Source: Myxococcales bacterium
Lineage (GTDB): Bacteria > Myxococcota_A > UBA9042 > UBA3505
DNA: 36,574 nucleotides
NCBI GenBank assembly: GCA_002728755.1
Contig: PBVT01000020.1
Location: 62,665 to 99,238 of the forward strand
Direction: 5' to 3'
Below the pieces are notes generated by a model. That model saw nothing but the letters and a program-made list of their open reading frames with translations, made no database searches and was not told the DNA's origin. Made by a program: the position numbers and the translations under genes. Numbering within the stretch: the stretch's first letter is position 1; every line of letters begins with the position of its first letter. Below are positions 9,204-17,315 of this stretch, piece by piece.

Positions 9204-10285
9204 CTCCCCCCCGACCAATCACGGTCCAGCACTGGTCCCAACAGTTCGTGTAGATGTTCCAGGCCGCTGCCCTGCTGTAGGGCTACTCGTACACATTCTA
9301 TGCTGGCAGGTATATGGGGTAGAAAGTCCGGGTTCCCTTTTACTCTATCAATATATACGAACCGACCCGCGTCCTTGGCCTTTCGGTGCAGGGATACAAG
9401 ATGGAACCGATTCGTCAGCTCCGATAACGTCCCGGGGTTGATACCTCCCTCTCGAAGACCTTCATGGTAACGAGCGAGCAGATATTCGACCAGAGTGGGA
9501 GGTAACGACACATACGAGTCTCGTAGAAGAGCCACCAGGTCATAGACGTCCGGACCCATCAAGGCATCCTGAAAGTCAATAATCACCAGACCTCGCGCAC
9601 CCAGCATAAGGTTTCGCGACTGGTAGTCCCGATGGGTAAAGACATACGGCATGTCCAGTATCTGTTCAACGAGCTGCGCTCCGGCCTCTCGAAGAGCGGT
9701 CGATGCGGCGAGATCGTGGAGCCCACATCCTTCCGCTACCAGGTATTCGAGGAAATGCTCCCATTCGCCCGTGAGCAAAGTGCGATCGAAAGCCCGATCT
9801 CTCCAGGGCCCCTCATGCTGTGCCGAATCGACCGTCGCAACCTTCATTTCCACCAGCAGGTCTACGGCCCGTTCATAGGCAATCTGAAGATCGTTCCACC
9901 CCGGCTGAAAGAGCTCCTCAGCCTGGGAGTCAAACAAGCCTCGCTCGAAGGTCCAATCTCCTAAATCTTCCAGCACGATGATCGATGTATCCGAATCAAA
10001 GCCATACACACGAGGTACCGAAAGACCTCGTTCGTGCAGATAGCTCTGTACCGTTAGAAACGGACCCGCTCCCTGGCCTCCACCAATCTCCTCCGCCTTT
10101 TCCAGCTCGGGCAGCACCATCGCGATAAAGGACTCGTTCCCACGCCCGAGCCGCACATAGCGGCGTAGGCTCGCCTGGGGCGGAAGCGCTTCTGCTGTAT
10201 TTGGCAGGGAACCCAGAGAGAGGTTCTGCCAGGCTCTCTCGATACGACGAGCGCCCGGAATAACGGCAGAATCCACCCAGCTCAT
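9200..10285 (-). CDS. AmgK-like anomeric sugar kinase (APH fold)
   Basis: This 361-residue protein has the aminoglycoside phosphotransferase fold. ASLRRYVRL lies near residue 36, followed by IIVLEDLGD, the catalytic loop THRDYQSRNLM, and the Mg-binding VIIDFQDALMGPDVYDL with LLRDSYV. These are features of AmgK, which phosphorylates the anomeric hydroxyl of N-acetylmuramate and GlcNAc in cell-wall recycling. In the C-terminal part, SLHRKAKDAGRF and DFLPHIPA replace the AmgK helix bundle. The ATG at 10285 is seven bases after the PEGA gene's stop, and the kinase stop overlaps the nucleotidyltransferase start by four bases. The open frame extends upstream into the PEGA gene but that part is not protein-like. 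Family assignment is good; MurNAc specificity is inferred from the pairing. Confidence 0.9.
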   Translation of the reverse strand: MSWVDSAVIPGARRIERAWQNLSLGSLPNTAEALPPQASLRRYVRLGRGNESFIAMVLPELEKAEEIGGGQGAGPFLTVQSYLHERGLSVPRVYGFDSDTSIIVLEDLGDWTFERGLFDSQAEELFQPGWNDLQIAYERAVDLLVEMKVATVDSAQHEGPWRDRAFDRTLLTGEWEHFLEYLVAEGCGLHDLAASTALREAGAQLVEQILDMPYVFTHRDYQSRNLMLGARGLVIIDFQDALMGPDVYDLVALLRDSYVSLPPTLVEYLLARYHEGLREGGINPGTLSELTNRFHLVSLHRKAKDAGRFVYIDRVKGNPDFLPHIPASIECVRVALQQGSGLEHLHELLGPVLDRDWSGGR

Positions 10286-10292
10286 CGCACTA

Positions 10293-11684
10293 TCAGGGCA
10301 CGCTGGGCGTATACAGATCGATCGATACGGAACCCGTAGGAGACGTAGGACCAGTATCACCGGCCAAAACGACAATAGCGGTTACCGCTCCGCCCACGAG
10401 AACAGCCGCACCAGCCCAGAACCACCATTTATTAAACAGGGTATCCGTCTTGGCTCGTTGCTCTGCGGCAAATACGTCTTTACCACCCATAATATAGGTA
10501 GGATCACCGCTATTTGCGCCACTGACATCCGGTCCGGCGACATCTCTGGCGACCGAGCCTTCCAGTGGTTCCGACTCTAGATCGGGACCGAAATCAACTC
10601 CCGTCCAGGTGCGCACCAGACCTCGCATATTACTGATCAAGAACGCATCTTGTTGGAGGGTTTCACGAACCGCCTCGGCCTTACCATTCTTATACACAGC
10701 ACCACGAAGTTCCAGAGCTCCTCGCTTACCACGAACGGTGACAGCGATCAGAACATCCACGCCCCCATGGGCTTTGGCCAGAGTGTTCAGATTCTTCAAC
10801 GCCCGATGTGCACGGCTTGACGCTCGCTTTAATCGCGTTACCGCCCGATCAAAGCCCGACTTATTCGGAATCGCCTTTAGCCCTACCTTTACATTGGCCT
10901 GTTGTTCGGACTCAACGACGACCCAGGACTGATGGGCCATATACCCGTCCCGCACCACGAACACATGATGGGGTCCGACAGAGGCTTGTGCGACTGTAAC
11001 CGGCGAGAATCCACGAGACACGCCATCGACAAAGACTTCCGCATCCGATGGGGAGGTCTTAATCGTTATCTCCCCATTGGGTGTGGTCTCCCATCCAACC
11101 GTTACATCTCGGAACAAGCGGCTCGTCTCCATATTGAACGCCCACTCGACATCGGATTGGTTTGGCCAGAGATGACGAGAGCGCTGCGCATTGCTTCGAG
11201 CTGCTTCCTTGTTGTTATCGATCCACTGGCAGATGGCGAGCCCTTTATAGAGTCGCGCCAGCAATCGTCGGTCCGGCACCAGATCAACCATCCCGATACG
11301 GTCCGCTGCCTCCTGATACAAAGGCATCGCCTCGCTGAACTTTGTGCCTCGCAGAAGCTTATTTCCACGATCGACCATACCGCGAAGTTCGACCAACTCG
11401 CTGAGGTCGGAATCGCCTGTGGGGACAACCAGCTGGGTCGACAAGAGCTTGGTTACTTCATTCCGAAACAAGGCCTGGATCGGCAAAGCCAACTTCTTGT
11501 CGGATCTCCGTGCAGGAACCGCCAGAACTCCAACGCGCCACTGGGTTGGTTTCTTTGGGGCCTCCGCCGCAGGTGCTGCGGCCTCAGGCGTCTGCGCCAT
11601 CACATACGGAGCCCAGAGGGTCGTAATAAATACGAATAAGGTAAGGAGCGTGGTCCCACGTCTCTGCTCACGTTGACCCATCAT
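10293..11684 (-). CDS. PEGA-domain periplasmic/membrane protein
   Basis: The 463-residue protein has a signal peptide ending at VMAQ, an Ala/Pro-rich linker, and a helical tetratricopeptide-like region (about residues 100-190). One PEGA-type beta domain follows near residues 205-275, with ITIKTSPSDAEVFVDGVSRG and an HHVFVVRDGY segment. A long variable region precedes a transmembrane helix close to the C-terminus (WWFWAGAAVLVGGAVTAIVV), leaving a short tail of about 30 residues. PEGA proteins with this end are common in Myxococcota, and their function is unknown. GGAGG lies eight bases before the ATG, and the start overlaps the upstream stop as ATGA. The gene sits between the kelch lipoprotein and the sugar kinase in one operon, hinting at an envelope role. 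Confidence 0.85.
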   Translation of the reverse strand: MMGQREQRRGTTLLTLFVFITTLWAPYVMAQTPEAAAPAAEAPKKPTQWRVGVLAVPARRSDKKLALPIQALFRNEVTKLLSTQLVVPTGDSDLSELVELRGMVDRGNKLLRGTKFSEAMPLYQEAADRIGMVDLVPDRRLLARLYKGLAICQWIDNNKEAARSNAQRSRHLWPNQSDVEWAFNMETSRLFRDVTVGWETTPNGEITIKTSPSDAEVFVDGVSRGFSPVTVAQASVGPHHVFVVRDGYMAHQSWVVVESEQQANVKVGLKAIPNKSGFDRAVTRLKRASSRAHRALKNLNTLAKAHGGVDVLIAVTVRGKRGALELRGAVYKNGKAEAVRETLQQDAFLISNMRGLVRTWTGVDFGPDLESEPLEGSVARDVAGPDVSGANSGDPTYIMGGKDVFAAEQRAKTDTLFNKWWFWAGAAVLVGGAVTAIVVLAGDTGPTSPTGSVSIDLYTPSVP

Positions 11685-13435
11685 TTGTATACCTCCGTCG
11701 CGATAAACGTCTCGGCGGCGCCCGGTTCGGACGTGTTGATAGAGGCGGGATCTGCAACACCACCAATCAGTAGCAATGCATCATTGACCATCGTCTCCGC
11801 GCTGATGCCGCCGCGTCCCGCAAAGACTACGTCTAATGGTGTGAAGCTAGCGGTCCCCATCGGCCCTCCAGGTGGAGCGTTCAAAACCTCTTCCAGGTCC
11901 GCAAAGAGCACATCAACCGGTGTCTGCGCTGAATCTCCAGCCCAGCCCCCGATCACCGTGGCATACTGACCATCGCCGGTGACGCCAAGGGCACCAAAGT
12001 AGCGAGCGTGGTCCATCTGCTCGACGTTGTGTACCTCGACCATATGGAGACCGTTCTCTTTCTTATAATCCAATACATACGCACGAGCTGCGTTATTCGC
12101 CAACAGCTGCGAGCCATCACTCTCTACACCACCGACCACTAGTACTTTGGTGTCGGAAATCCGTGCCGCAGAATGGAAATACGGGGGTGGAGGAACACTG
12201 CCGGTAACCACCAGAGGATGAAATACCCCATTAATGGTGGAACCAGACGACGACCCTTGAATGAAGACCTCACCTACTACCGAATTCTCGATGGTTCCAC
12301 CCCAGAGCATCGACACAGAGAAACCATCCGCGTTCACGCCGAGAGGCGTAAGGCTATGACCCGAACGCAGGGTATTCATGGCGAGGGCACCATTCGGATC
12401 CACAAATCCGCCCTCTCCGTTAAAGGCGTCGGGATGATAATATTCGACTTCAATGAAACCGGCGTTGGAATCCACGGGCCAGTTTCCGCCGCCAGTAACA
12501 AGTACAGCGTCGTCCTGCTCTAGCCGGGTCGCACGTGGAAAGACACGGGCTACCATCATTCGGTTGGGCACTCCGTTGGCCTCCGTGGGCGGATCCAGGA
12601 ATATCGGGGGAAGTCCTGGGGCCGTCGGATCGGCCAGATGCTGCTCCATCGCGTCGAGTGACATCACGTCGTATGTGCTCTGGGCATCCGAACCAATGAC
12701 CGAGAACGGGAATTTCTCCTGTCCGCCTTCATACCGTAGCTCCTGCGCCCCTCCGAAGATAACCACACGACGTGCACCGGGCAGATAGACAGCACCTGCA
12801 GCACCACGTTTATGATTCATGAGCGCGGGGACCTCCTGGAAGGTTCCATGTCGACCATCGAAGATAAAGACCTTATCACTCGGAGCGGTCAGAATCTTGG
12901 TCGTACCCTGCGCATTTACAGCCTGGTATCCACCCGCAATAACGACTCGCCCATCGGGAAGCTGTGCCGTTGCAGGAAACACTACGTTCCCAAAGGAGTT
13001 CTCCACGTCGAGACAACCAAAGTCACCGCCCGGGACCAGGAGCATATCCAGTTCTGTTTTCTCTTTGGCGAGAACGGTTACACCACGAGAACGAGCAAAT
13101 AGTTCCGTTCCCGCATCGGATGTGCCCGAGACCGTTACAACGCGTTGCGCGCCCGCAGGGATGCCCGAAACCGAGAAAGAGCTTCCTCCTACCGAGACAT
13201 TACCACTCTTTGAGACCTTGAATTTCGACCCCTGGTCCAGCCCCTCTACAGTCGCCTTCAGGGACAAACTCGTTATCCCGGTATAGTCCTCCGTCGTCGA
13301 GCACGTCGCCAGTGCCGCCAACTTCACACCTATATTACTTTCTTCTGCTTCTTCGGCCGGTACACATGCAATCAGGGATATCACCATCGACATTCCCATG
13401 ATCCATGGTGTAATCCGCGACATCATTTGCCTCAT
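11681..13435 (-). CDS. Kelch-like beta-propeller lipoprotein
   Basis: The 584-residue product has a lipoprotein signal ending in SLIAC. An N-terminal beta domain (about 40-140) comes first. Repeated blade-like segments of kelch or galactose-oxidase type then follow, each with a hydrophobic strand and Gly-Gly turn: GRVVIAGGYQ, RRVVIFGGAQ, DAVLVTGGGNW, TKVLVVGGVE, YATVIGGWA, DALLLIGGVA. At least six blades can be counted, enough for a closed propeller. No catalytic residues are evident; it probably mediates protein or polysaccharide contacts at the outer membrane. It is the first gene of the four-gene operon, with GGGAG eight bases before the ATG at 13435. A second ATG pair, at 13426 and 13423, is possible. 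Confidence 0.85.
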   Translation of the reverse strand: MRQMMSRITPWIMGMSMVISLIACVPAEEAEESNIGVKLAALATCSTTEDYTGITSLSLKATVEGLDQGSKFKVSKSGNVSVGGSSFSVSGIPAGAQRVVTVSGTSDAGTELFARSRGVTVLAKEKTELDMLLVPGGDFGCLDVENSFGNVVFPATAQLPDGRVVIAGGYQAVNAQGTTKILTAPSDKVFIFDGRHGTFQEVPALMNHKRGAAGAVYLPGARRVVIFGGAQELRYEGGQEKFPFSVIGSDAQSTYDVMSLDAMEQHLADPTAPGLPPIFLDPPTEANGVPNRMMVARVFPRATRLEQDDAVLVTGGGNWPVDSNAGFIEVEYYHPDAFNGEGGFVDPNGALAMNTLRSGHSLTPLGVNADGFSVSMLWGGTIENSVVGEVFIQGSSSGSTINGVFHPLVVTGSVPPPPYFHSAARISDTKVLVVGGVESDGSQLLANNAARAYVLDYKKENGLHMVEVHNVEQMDHARYFGALGVTGDGQYATVIGGWAGDSAQTPVDVLFADLEEVLNAPPGGPMGTASFTPLDVVFAGRGGISAETMVNDALLLIGGVADPASINTSEPGAAETFIATEVYK

Positions 13436-13605
13436 GTCCGTTTCTCCCTGTTGCGATTACCAAGCTCCGCACAACTCGTATGTTCCTAACACAGCAAACC
13501 ACGTACCAGCAAGCTAACCAAAGTCGATTGTTGCAGTCACACTCGCCCCAGGGAGCAGGGGCATGTATGATGCCTTTTTTTTAGACTCCTTTGCGTAGAC
13601 CTACC

Positions 13606-15561
13606 GTGCACCTACTCGTTGCCACAGCCGGCCATATTGATCATGGCAAAACAGCTCTCGTAAACGCTGTCACCGGCATGGACCCCGATCGACTTCCCGA
13701 AGAAAAAGCACGCGGGATAACGATCGTGCCGGGTTATGCCCATGCCCAGCTAGACGACGGGACCGTGCTCTCCTTTGTCGATGTGCCAGGTCACGAAGGC
13801 TTTCTCGACCATATGATCCAGGGCGCGAATGGGATCCGTCTGGTTCTCCTGGTTGTCGCCGCCGACGATGGGGTCATGCCCCAAACCCTCGAACACCTGG
13901 AGGTCGCCCGTCTTCTAGGAGCGACTGGTGGGGTTGTGGCTATCACCAAAACCGATCTGGTAGAGCCCGACTGGCTAGAGCTTATCCACGCAGATCTCGA
14001 CGACGTCTTAGAAGGATCCTTTCTCGAAGACGCACCACGTTTGACCTTCTCAGCCCTACAGAAGGAGAACCACCCAGACTTTATCCAAAAGTTGAAGGAG
14101 GCTCTGGTTCAAACCCAGGAAACACCAGATGAAACAGCGAATACCCAAGCCGGTATCCTACCTGTGGATCGAGTGATTACCGTAGCGGGGCGCGGCGTCG
14201 TAATCACAGGCACACTCTGCCGCGGTACCCTTGAAGAAGGACAACGCGTTCAGATCCACCCGGGACGCTCCAGCGGACGAATTCGTGAACTCCAGGTCCA
14301 CGGAAAATCCGTGCAAAAGGCGACCTCCCCCACACGCCTGGCTGTAAATATCAGCGGGCTAAGCCGGTCCGACGTGACCGTTGGATCCACTCTCGTTCGC
14401 GACGAAGCGGACCTGGAACCGCAAACTGTATGGCTCGGTCATTTCTATAGTGCCCGGTGGCTTAACGAGCCTCCCAGCTTCCCCTTGAAAGGTCTTGTAC
14501 ATATGGGAACGGCCTTTGCCGAAGCGACCATTCAGAACCTGACGCCCGAGATTCGACCCTCCTGGAATACACCGATTGCCGTACGTATTCGTCTGGACCG
14601 CCCTCTTGTGGCAGCCCCGTGGACTGGCTTTGTCTTTCGATGCTCAAGTACCGCAGGAAGAGCCGGTAAAACCATGGGCGGTGGCCAGCTAATTCAAGGA
14701 GGCACTGTTGCCCGCCGGGTTCGGGCTGGGCGAGACGAGGAGGCTCTACAGGATCTCATCCATTCGAATACTGGCGATCGTCTACGAGGTCTCCTGGCAC
14801 TCCATCATCCGCCCGTACGCCCATTAGCCGAGCTTCAACACTTCAGCCCACATAGAACCCAACCAGTACTGGAAGATACGTGCCGAGAGGCCGGGCTCGA
14901 AATCATTGCGAGCCCAAGCGGACCATGGGCTGGCCTCAATGGTCTTGCAGGCCGTGTCGAAAACCAGGTTGTGAACAGCCTGACTGCCTACCATGAACGG
15001 CGGCCCCAGGATCCAGGAATGTCTCTCACCGAGCTGCGCACCAGCATCGAAAAAGAACTTCCCGCCGATCTACGAGACCATTTCCTGGATGGCATGCATG
15101 CGAGTGGCCAGATTCAGATTGACCAGAATAGCGTCCATCTACCTGATTTTTCGGCAAATCTTCCCGAAGCCCTAGCGCATGTTGCCACTAGCCTAGAACA
15201 GCAAATGCGCAACCAGGAGTCTCCCACATCCTATTCCTCCGACCTGGCGCAAGAGCTGGGCTGTAGTGATCGAGCTCTTCTCGATGTACTCGGATATCTG
15301 CAACGAGCAGGCACCCTTGTTCGGATCAGTGAGCAGCAATGGCTGCATACAAAGGCCTATTCGAGCTTTCTCCAGCAGATCATCAAACGAATGTCCGACA
15401 ACGGCCAATTAGAAGTCCAGGACGTGAAATCCATCACGGGCTTCTCCCGCAAATACCTGATCCCCTTTCTAGAGCATCTGGATCAGCAGAAGATTACCCG
15501 GCGGATCAACACCGAGGCGCGGGTCAAAGGCCCGAAATGTCCGCCGCTCGAGGATGCATAG
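13606..15561 (+). CDS. selB: Selenocysteine-specific elongation factor SelB
   Basis: SelB is a GTPase that delivers Sec-tRNA to in-frame UGA codons marked by a SECIS hairpin. The N-terminal GTPase shows TAGHIDHGKTALVNAVTG (P-loop), RLPEEKARGITI (switch I), DVPGHE (about residue 59) and TKTD; EF-Tu-like domains 2 and 3 follow. The C-terminal ~200 residues are winged-helix modules, for example LAQELGCSDRALLDVLGYLQRAGTLVRI, that bind the SECIS RNA. The total is 651 residues from the GTG at 13606. A TTG at 13591 would add five residues; neither has a convincing ribosome site. A possible -10, TATGAT, lies at 13566-13571. Its presence implies that the organism makes selenoproteins, but no selA, selC, selD or selenoprotein gene is seen here. 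Confidence 0.93.
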   Translation: MHLLVATAGHIDHGKTALVNAVTGMDPDRLPEEKARGITIVPGYAHAQLDDGTVLSFVDVPGHEGFLDHMIQGANGIRLVLLVVAADDGVMPQTLEHLEVARLLGATGGVVAITKTDLVEPDWLELIHADLDDVLEGSFLEDAPRLTFSALQKENHPDFIQKLKEALVQTQETPDETANTQAGILPVDRVITVAGRGVVITGTLCRGTLEEGQRVQIHPGRSSGRIRELQVHGKSVQKATSPTRLAVNISGLSRSDVTVGSTLVRDEADLEPQTVWLGHFYSARWLNEPPSFPLKGLVHMGTAFAEATIQNLTPEIRPSWNTPIAVRIRLDRPLVAAPWTGFVFRCSSTAGRAGKTMGGGQLIQGGTVARRVRAGRDEEALQDLIHSNTGDRLRGLLALHHPPVRPLAELQHFSPHRTQPVLEDTCREAGLEIIASPSGPWAGLNGLAGRVENQVVNSLTAYHERRPQDPGMSLTELRTSIEKELPADLRDHFLDGMHASGQIQIDQNSVHLPDFSANLPEALAHVATSLEQQMRNQESPTSYSSDLAQELGCSDRALLDVLGYLQRAGTLVRISEQQWLHTKAYSSFLQQIIKRMSDNGQLEVQDVKSITGFSRKYLIPFLEHLDQQKITRRINTEARVKGPKCPPLEDA

Positions 15562-15572
15562 GTCGAAACGGC

Positions 15573-15884
15573 TCAGGCTACAGACTGCGAGTCTTCGGGG
15601 ACATCTGTCCATGGGGCCCAGCTCTGCTCTTCCCAGCCCCGCATGCGTTCTGGCTTGAAACCGCGATGGCGTAACTGGTGTGCAAAGCGCTCTATAATCT
15701 CTTCCGTAGAGTCACAATCCTTAATCACGAACTGAATGACAAAGTGATAGGGATCCGAACATTGTGTCTCGGCGTGCAGGCTCGTTTTACGACGCCGTGT
15801 CTTGGCGTATACGGTCACCTGGAAAACAATATTACGCCCGAGTTTTGAGGCTTCGAGCTGAAATCGTGCGTGTTCTTTAATCAA
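15573..15884 (-). CDS. Small conserved-looking hypothetical protein
   Basis: This 103-residue frame starts at TTG (an in-frame stop lies two codons upstream) and ends 11 bases from selB on the opposite strand. I do not recognise it. It has the look of a small alpha/beta domain: strands such as IVFQVTVYAK and HFVIQFVIKDC, then a helix STEEIIERFAHQLRHRGF, then a Trp-rich tail. It is charged and cytoplasmic-looking, with no signal or membrane segment. Codon choice and lack of a better frame support it as a gene, but the weak start leaves the N-terminus uncertain. Confidence 0.6.
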   Translation of the reverse strand: MIKEHARFQLEASKLGRNIVFQVTVYAKTRRRKTSLHAETQCSDPYHFVIQFVIKDCDSTEEIIERFAHQLRHRGFKPERMRGWEEQSWAPWTDVPEDSQSVA

Positions 15885-15956
15885 AGGTTACTCACACTCG
15901 CACGTGAAGAGGAGTGGTCATCTTATCGGAGACCATTTGACTGTCAACGCCAGACC

Positions 15957-17279
15957 TTAGTTGGAGCCCGTAAACACTCTGGAAAGGTTGGATTCAATCA
16001 CGCTCCGAAAACCATAGGAGTGCACCGGGTGATCTGGCCCACATTGTTTCAATCGCTGTTCCATACACTGGGCAACCCGTCGCGCCTTCGCAGCAAAGGG
16101 GAGCGGTTCCGGCACCATGCTCAACAAGGAAACGGTTTGCATTTCAACAAGCAGGGTTCCGAAGATCTCCACCGCAGAGGTCGATTCCACCGGTGGAAGA
16201 TCTGGGATCGATTCGAGGATCTCCCAGCCCTTGAGGAGATCTTGCAGATGTTTTGGATCGGTCGCGCCATCCCGTAGATTTTGTACTCCACTGGAGAGGT
16301 TGTGGCGTGCTTGCTGCACGGCATATAGGGCGGCAGCAAGGGGTGTCGAGTCCACGGCTTCGTGGAGGCTATCCCCCGCATCTCCATGGGTCAGAACACT
16401 CCATTGTCGTAAACATGCCAGCTCAGAGGCGAGAAGATCCGTCCCATTCGCCAGGTCGGTCCAGGCGCCCTCACCCCAGAGTTGCTGAAACCGTTCATGA
16501 AGACCGTTCCAGACCAGGAGACGTGCCACCATCATTCGCGCTTCGGGATCCTGACCCGTTGGCTGCAGCTTCTGAATGAATTTTTCAATACCTTGCAGAT
16601 GTTCAGAGTCCGTGATTGGGAACGGGCCCATTCCTGCGGCTGTTAAGGAGTCGCGGAGTTCACTTAGAAACTTGAGCACAGACCGATCTCTATACACACG
16701 TACGAGAGCCGAACGGCCCGCCCCACCAATTCGCGCGATTTCTCGAAATATCGGACGGATCGTATCCATACGACCGGTCTGAAGCACCGTGCGAAATACG
16801 ATATCGATTTCGCTATCGACCACGCTCTGAAGGGTCGCTCGTTCGGCGTCCCACCAGGAACGCACACGCTGCTCCAGCTCCTCTCGGTTCGATGGGTCCA
16901 TGGCCGCAATGGCGGCGATTGGTACCGACAAGGCGGTCTCGATCTCTTCTTCTACGGACTCGGCGGGCTCTGTCCGTGTCTCGGCAAAATGTACCAATAA
17001 ATCAATCGAACGCTGCAATGACGTGGGATCCAGCTTGGGTCGTCCTTGCTCGAACATCGTACGGATTTCTTCGAGGCTCAGCCTGGACTGTTCCTGCAGG
17101 CGACGAATCACCATCAATCCATCCACATGTTCCTGTCCATAGTCAGCGACAGTTTTTCCGCGCTTCCTGGGCTGTGGGAGGAGCCCCTCTCGAACATAAT
17201 AATGGATTGTGCTCCGGGGAATCCCGGTCATCCGTTCCAGGTCTCGTATTCGGTAAACAACTTTGCGCTTCACGCTCAT
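15957..17279 (-). CDS. MerR-type transcriptional regulator with long helical C-terminal domain
   Basis: The 440-residue protein opens with a MerR winged HTH (residues about 9-75): YRIRDLERMTGIPRSTIHYYVREGLLPQP, then an acid/Arg-rich wing and the second helix SLEEIRTMFE. The remaining ~360 residues are far longer than in normal MerR regulators (130-150 in total). They look all-helical and contain a region rich in Arg and Glu, with no cofactor-binding motif I can name. It starts at an ATG with AGGGAG six bases upstream and follows the RND transporter by 36 bases, so it is probably co-transcribed with it and may control it. The effector is unknown. Confidence 0.88.
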   Translation of the reverse strand: MSVKRKVVYRIRDLERMTGIPRSTIHYYVREGLLPQPRKRGKTVADYGQEHVDGLMVIRRLQEQSRLSLEEIRTMFEQGRPKLDPTSLQRSIDLLVHFAETRTEPAESVEEEIETALSVPIAAIAAMDPSNREELEQRVRSWWDAERATLQSVVDSEIDIVFRTVLQTGRMDTIRPIFREIARIGGAGRSALVRVYRDRSVLKFLSELRDSLTAAGMGPFPITDSEHLQGIEKFIQKLQPTGQDPEARMMVARLLVWNGLHERFQQLWGEGAWTDLANGTDLLASELACLRQWSVLTHGDAGDSLHEAVDSTPLAAALYAVQQARHNLSSGVQNLRDGATDPKHLQDLLKGWEILESIPDLPPVESTSAVEIFGTLLVEMQTVSLLSMVPEPLPFAAKARRVAQCMEQRLKQCGPDHPVHSYGFRSVIESNLSRVFTGSN

Positions 17280-17315
17280 ATTCTCCCTGATCGCGCCTTC
17301 AATTAACCATCCTCG

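Noticed and set aside
10902-11639. Plus-strand open frame of 245 codons
   Set aside because: Opposite the PEGA gene; no ribosome site or known motif.
13436-13590. selC tRNA near selB
   Set aside because: No cloverleaf or CCA-type acceptor stem is visible in this gap or in 15885-15956.
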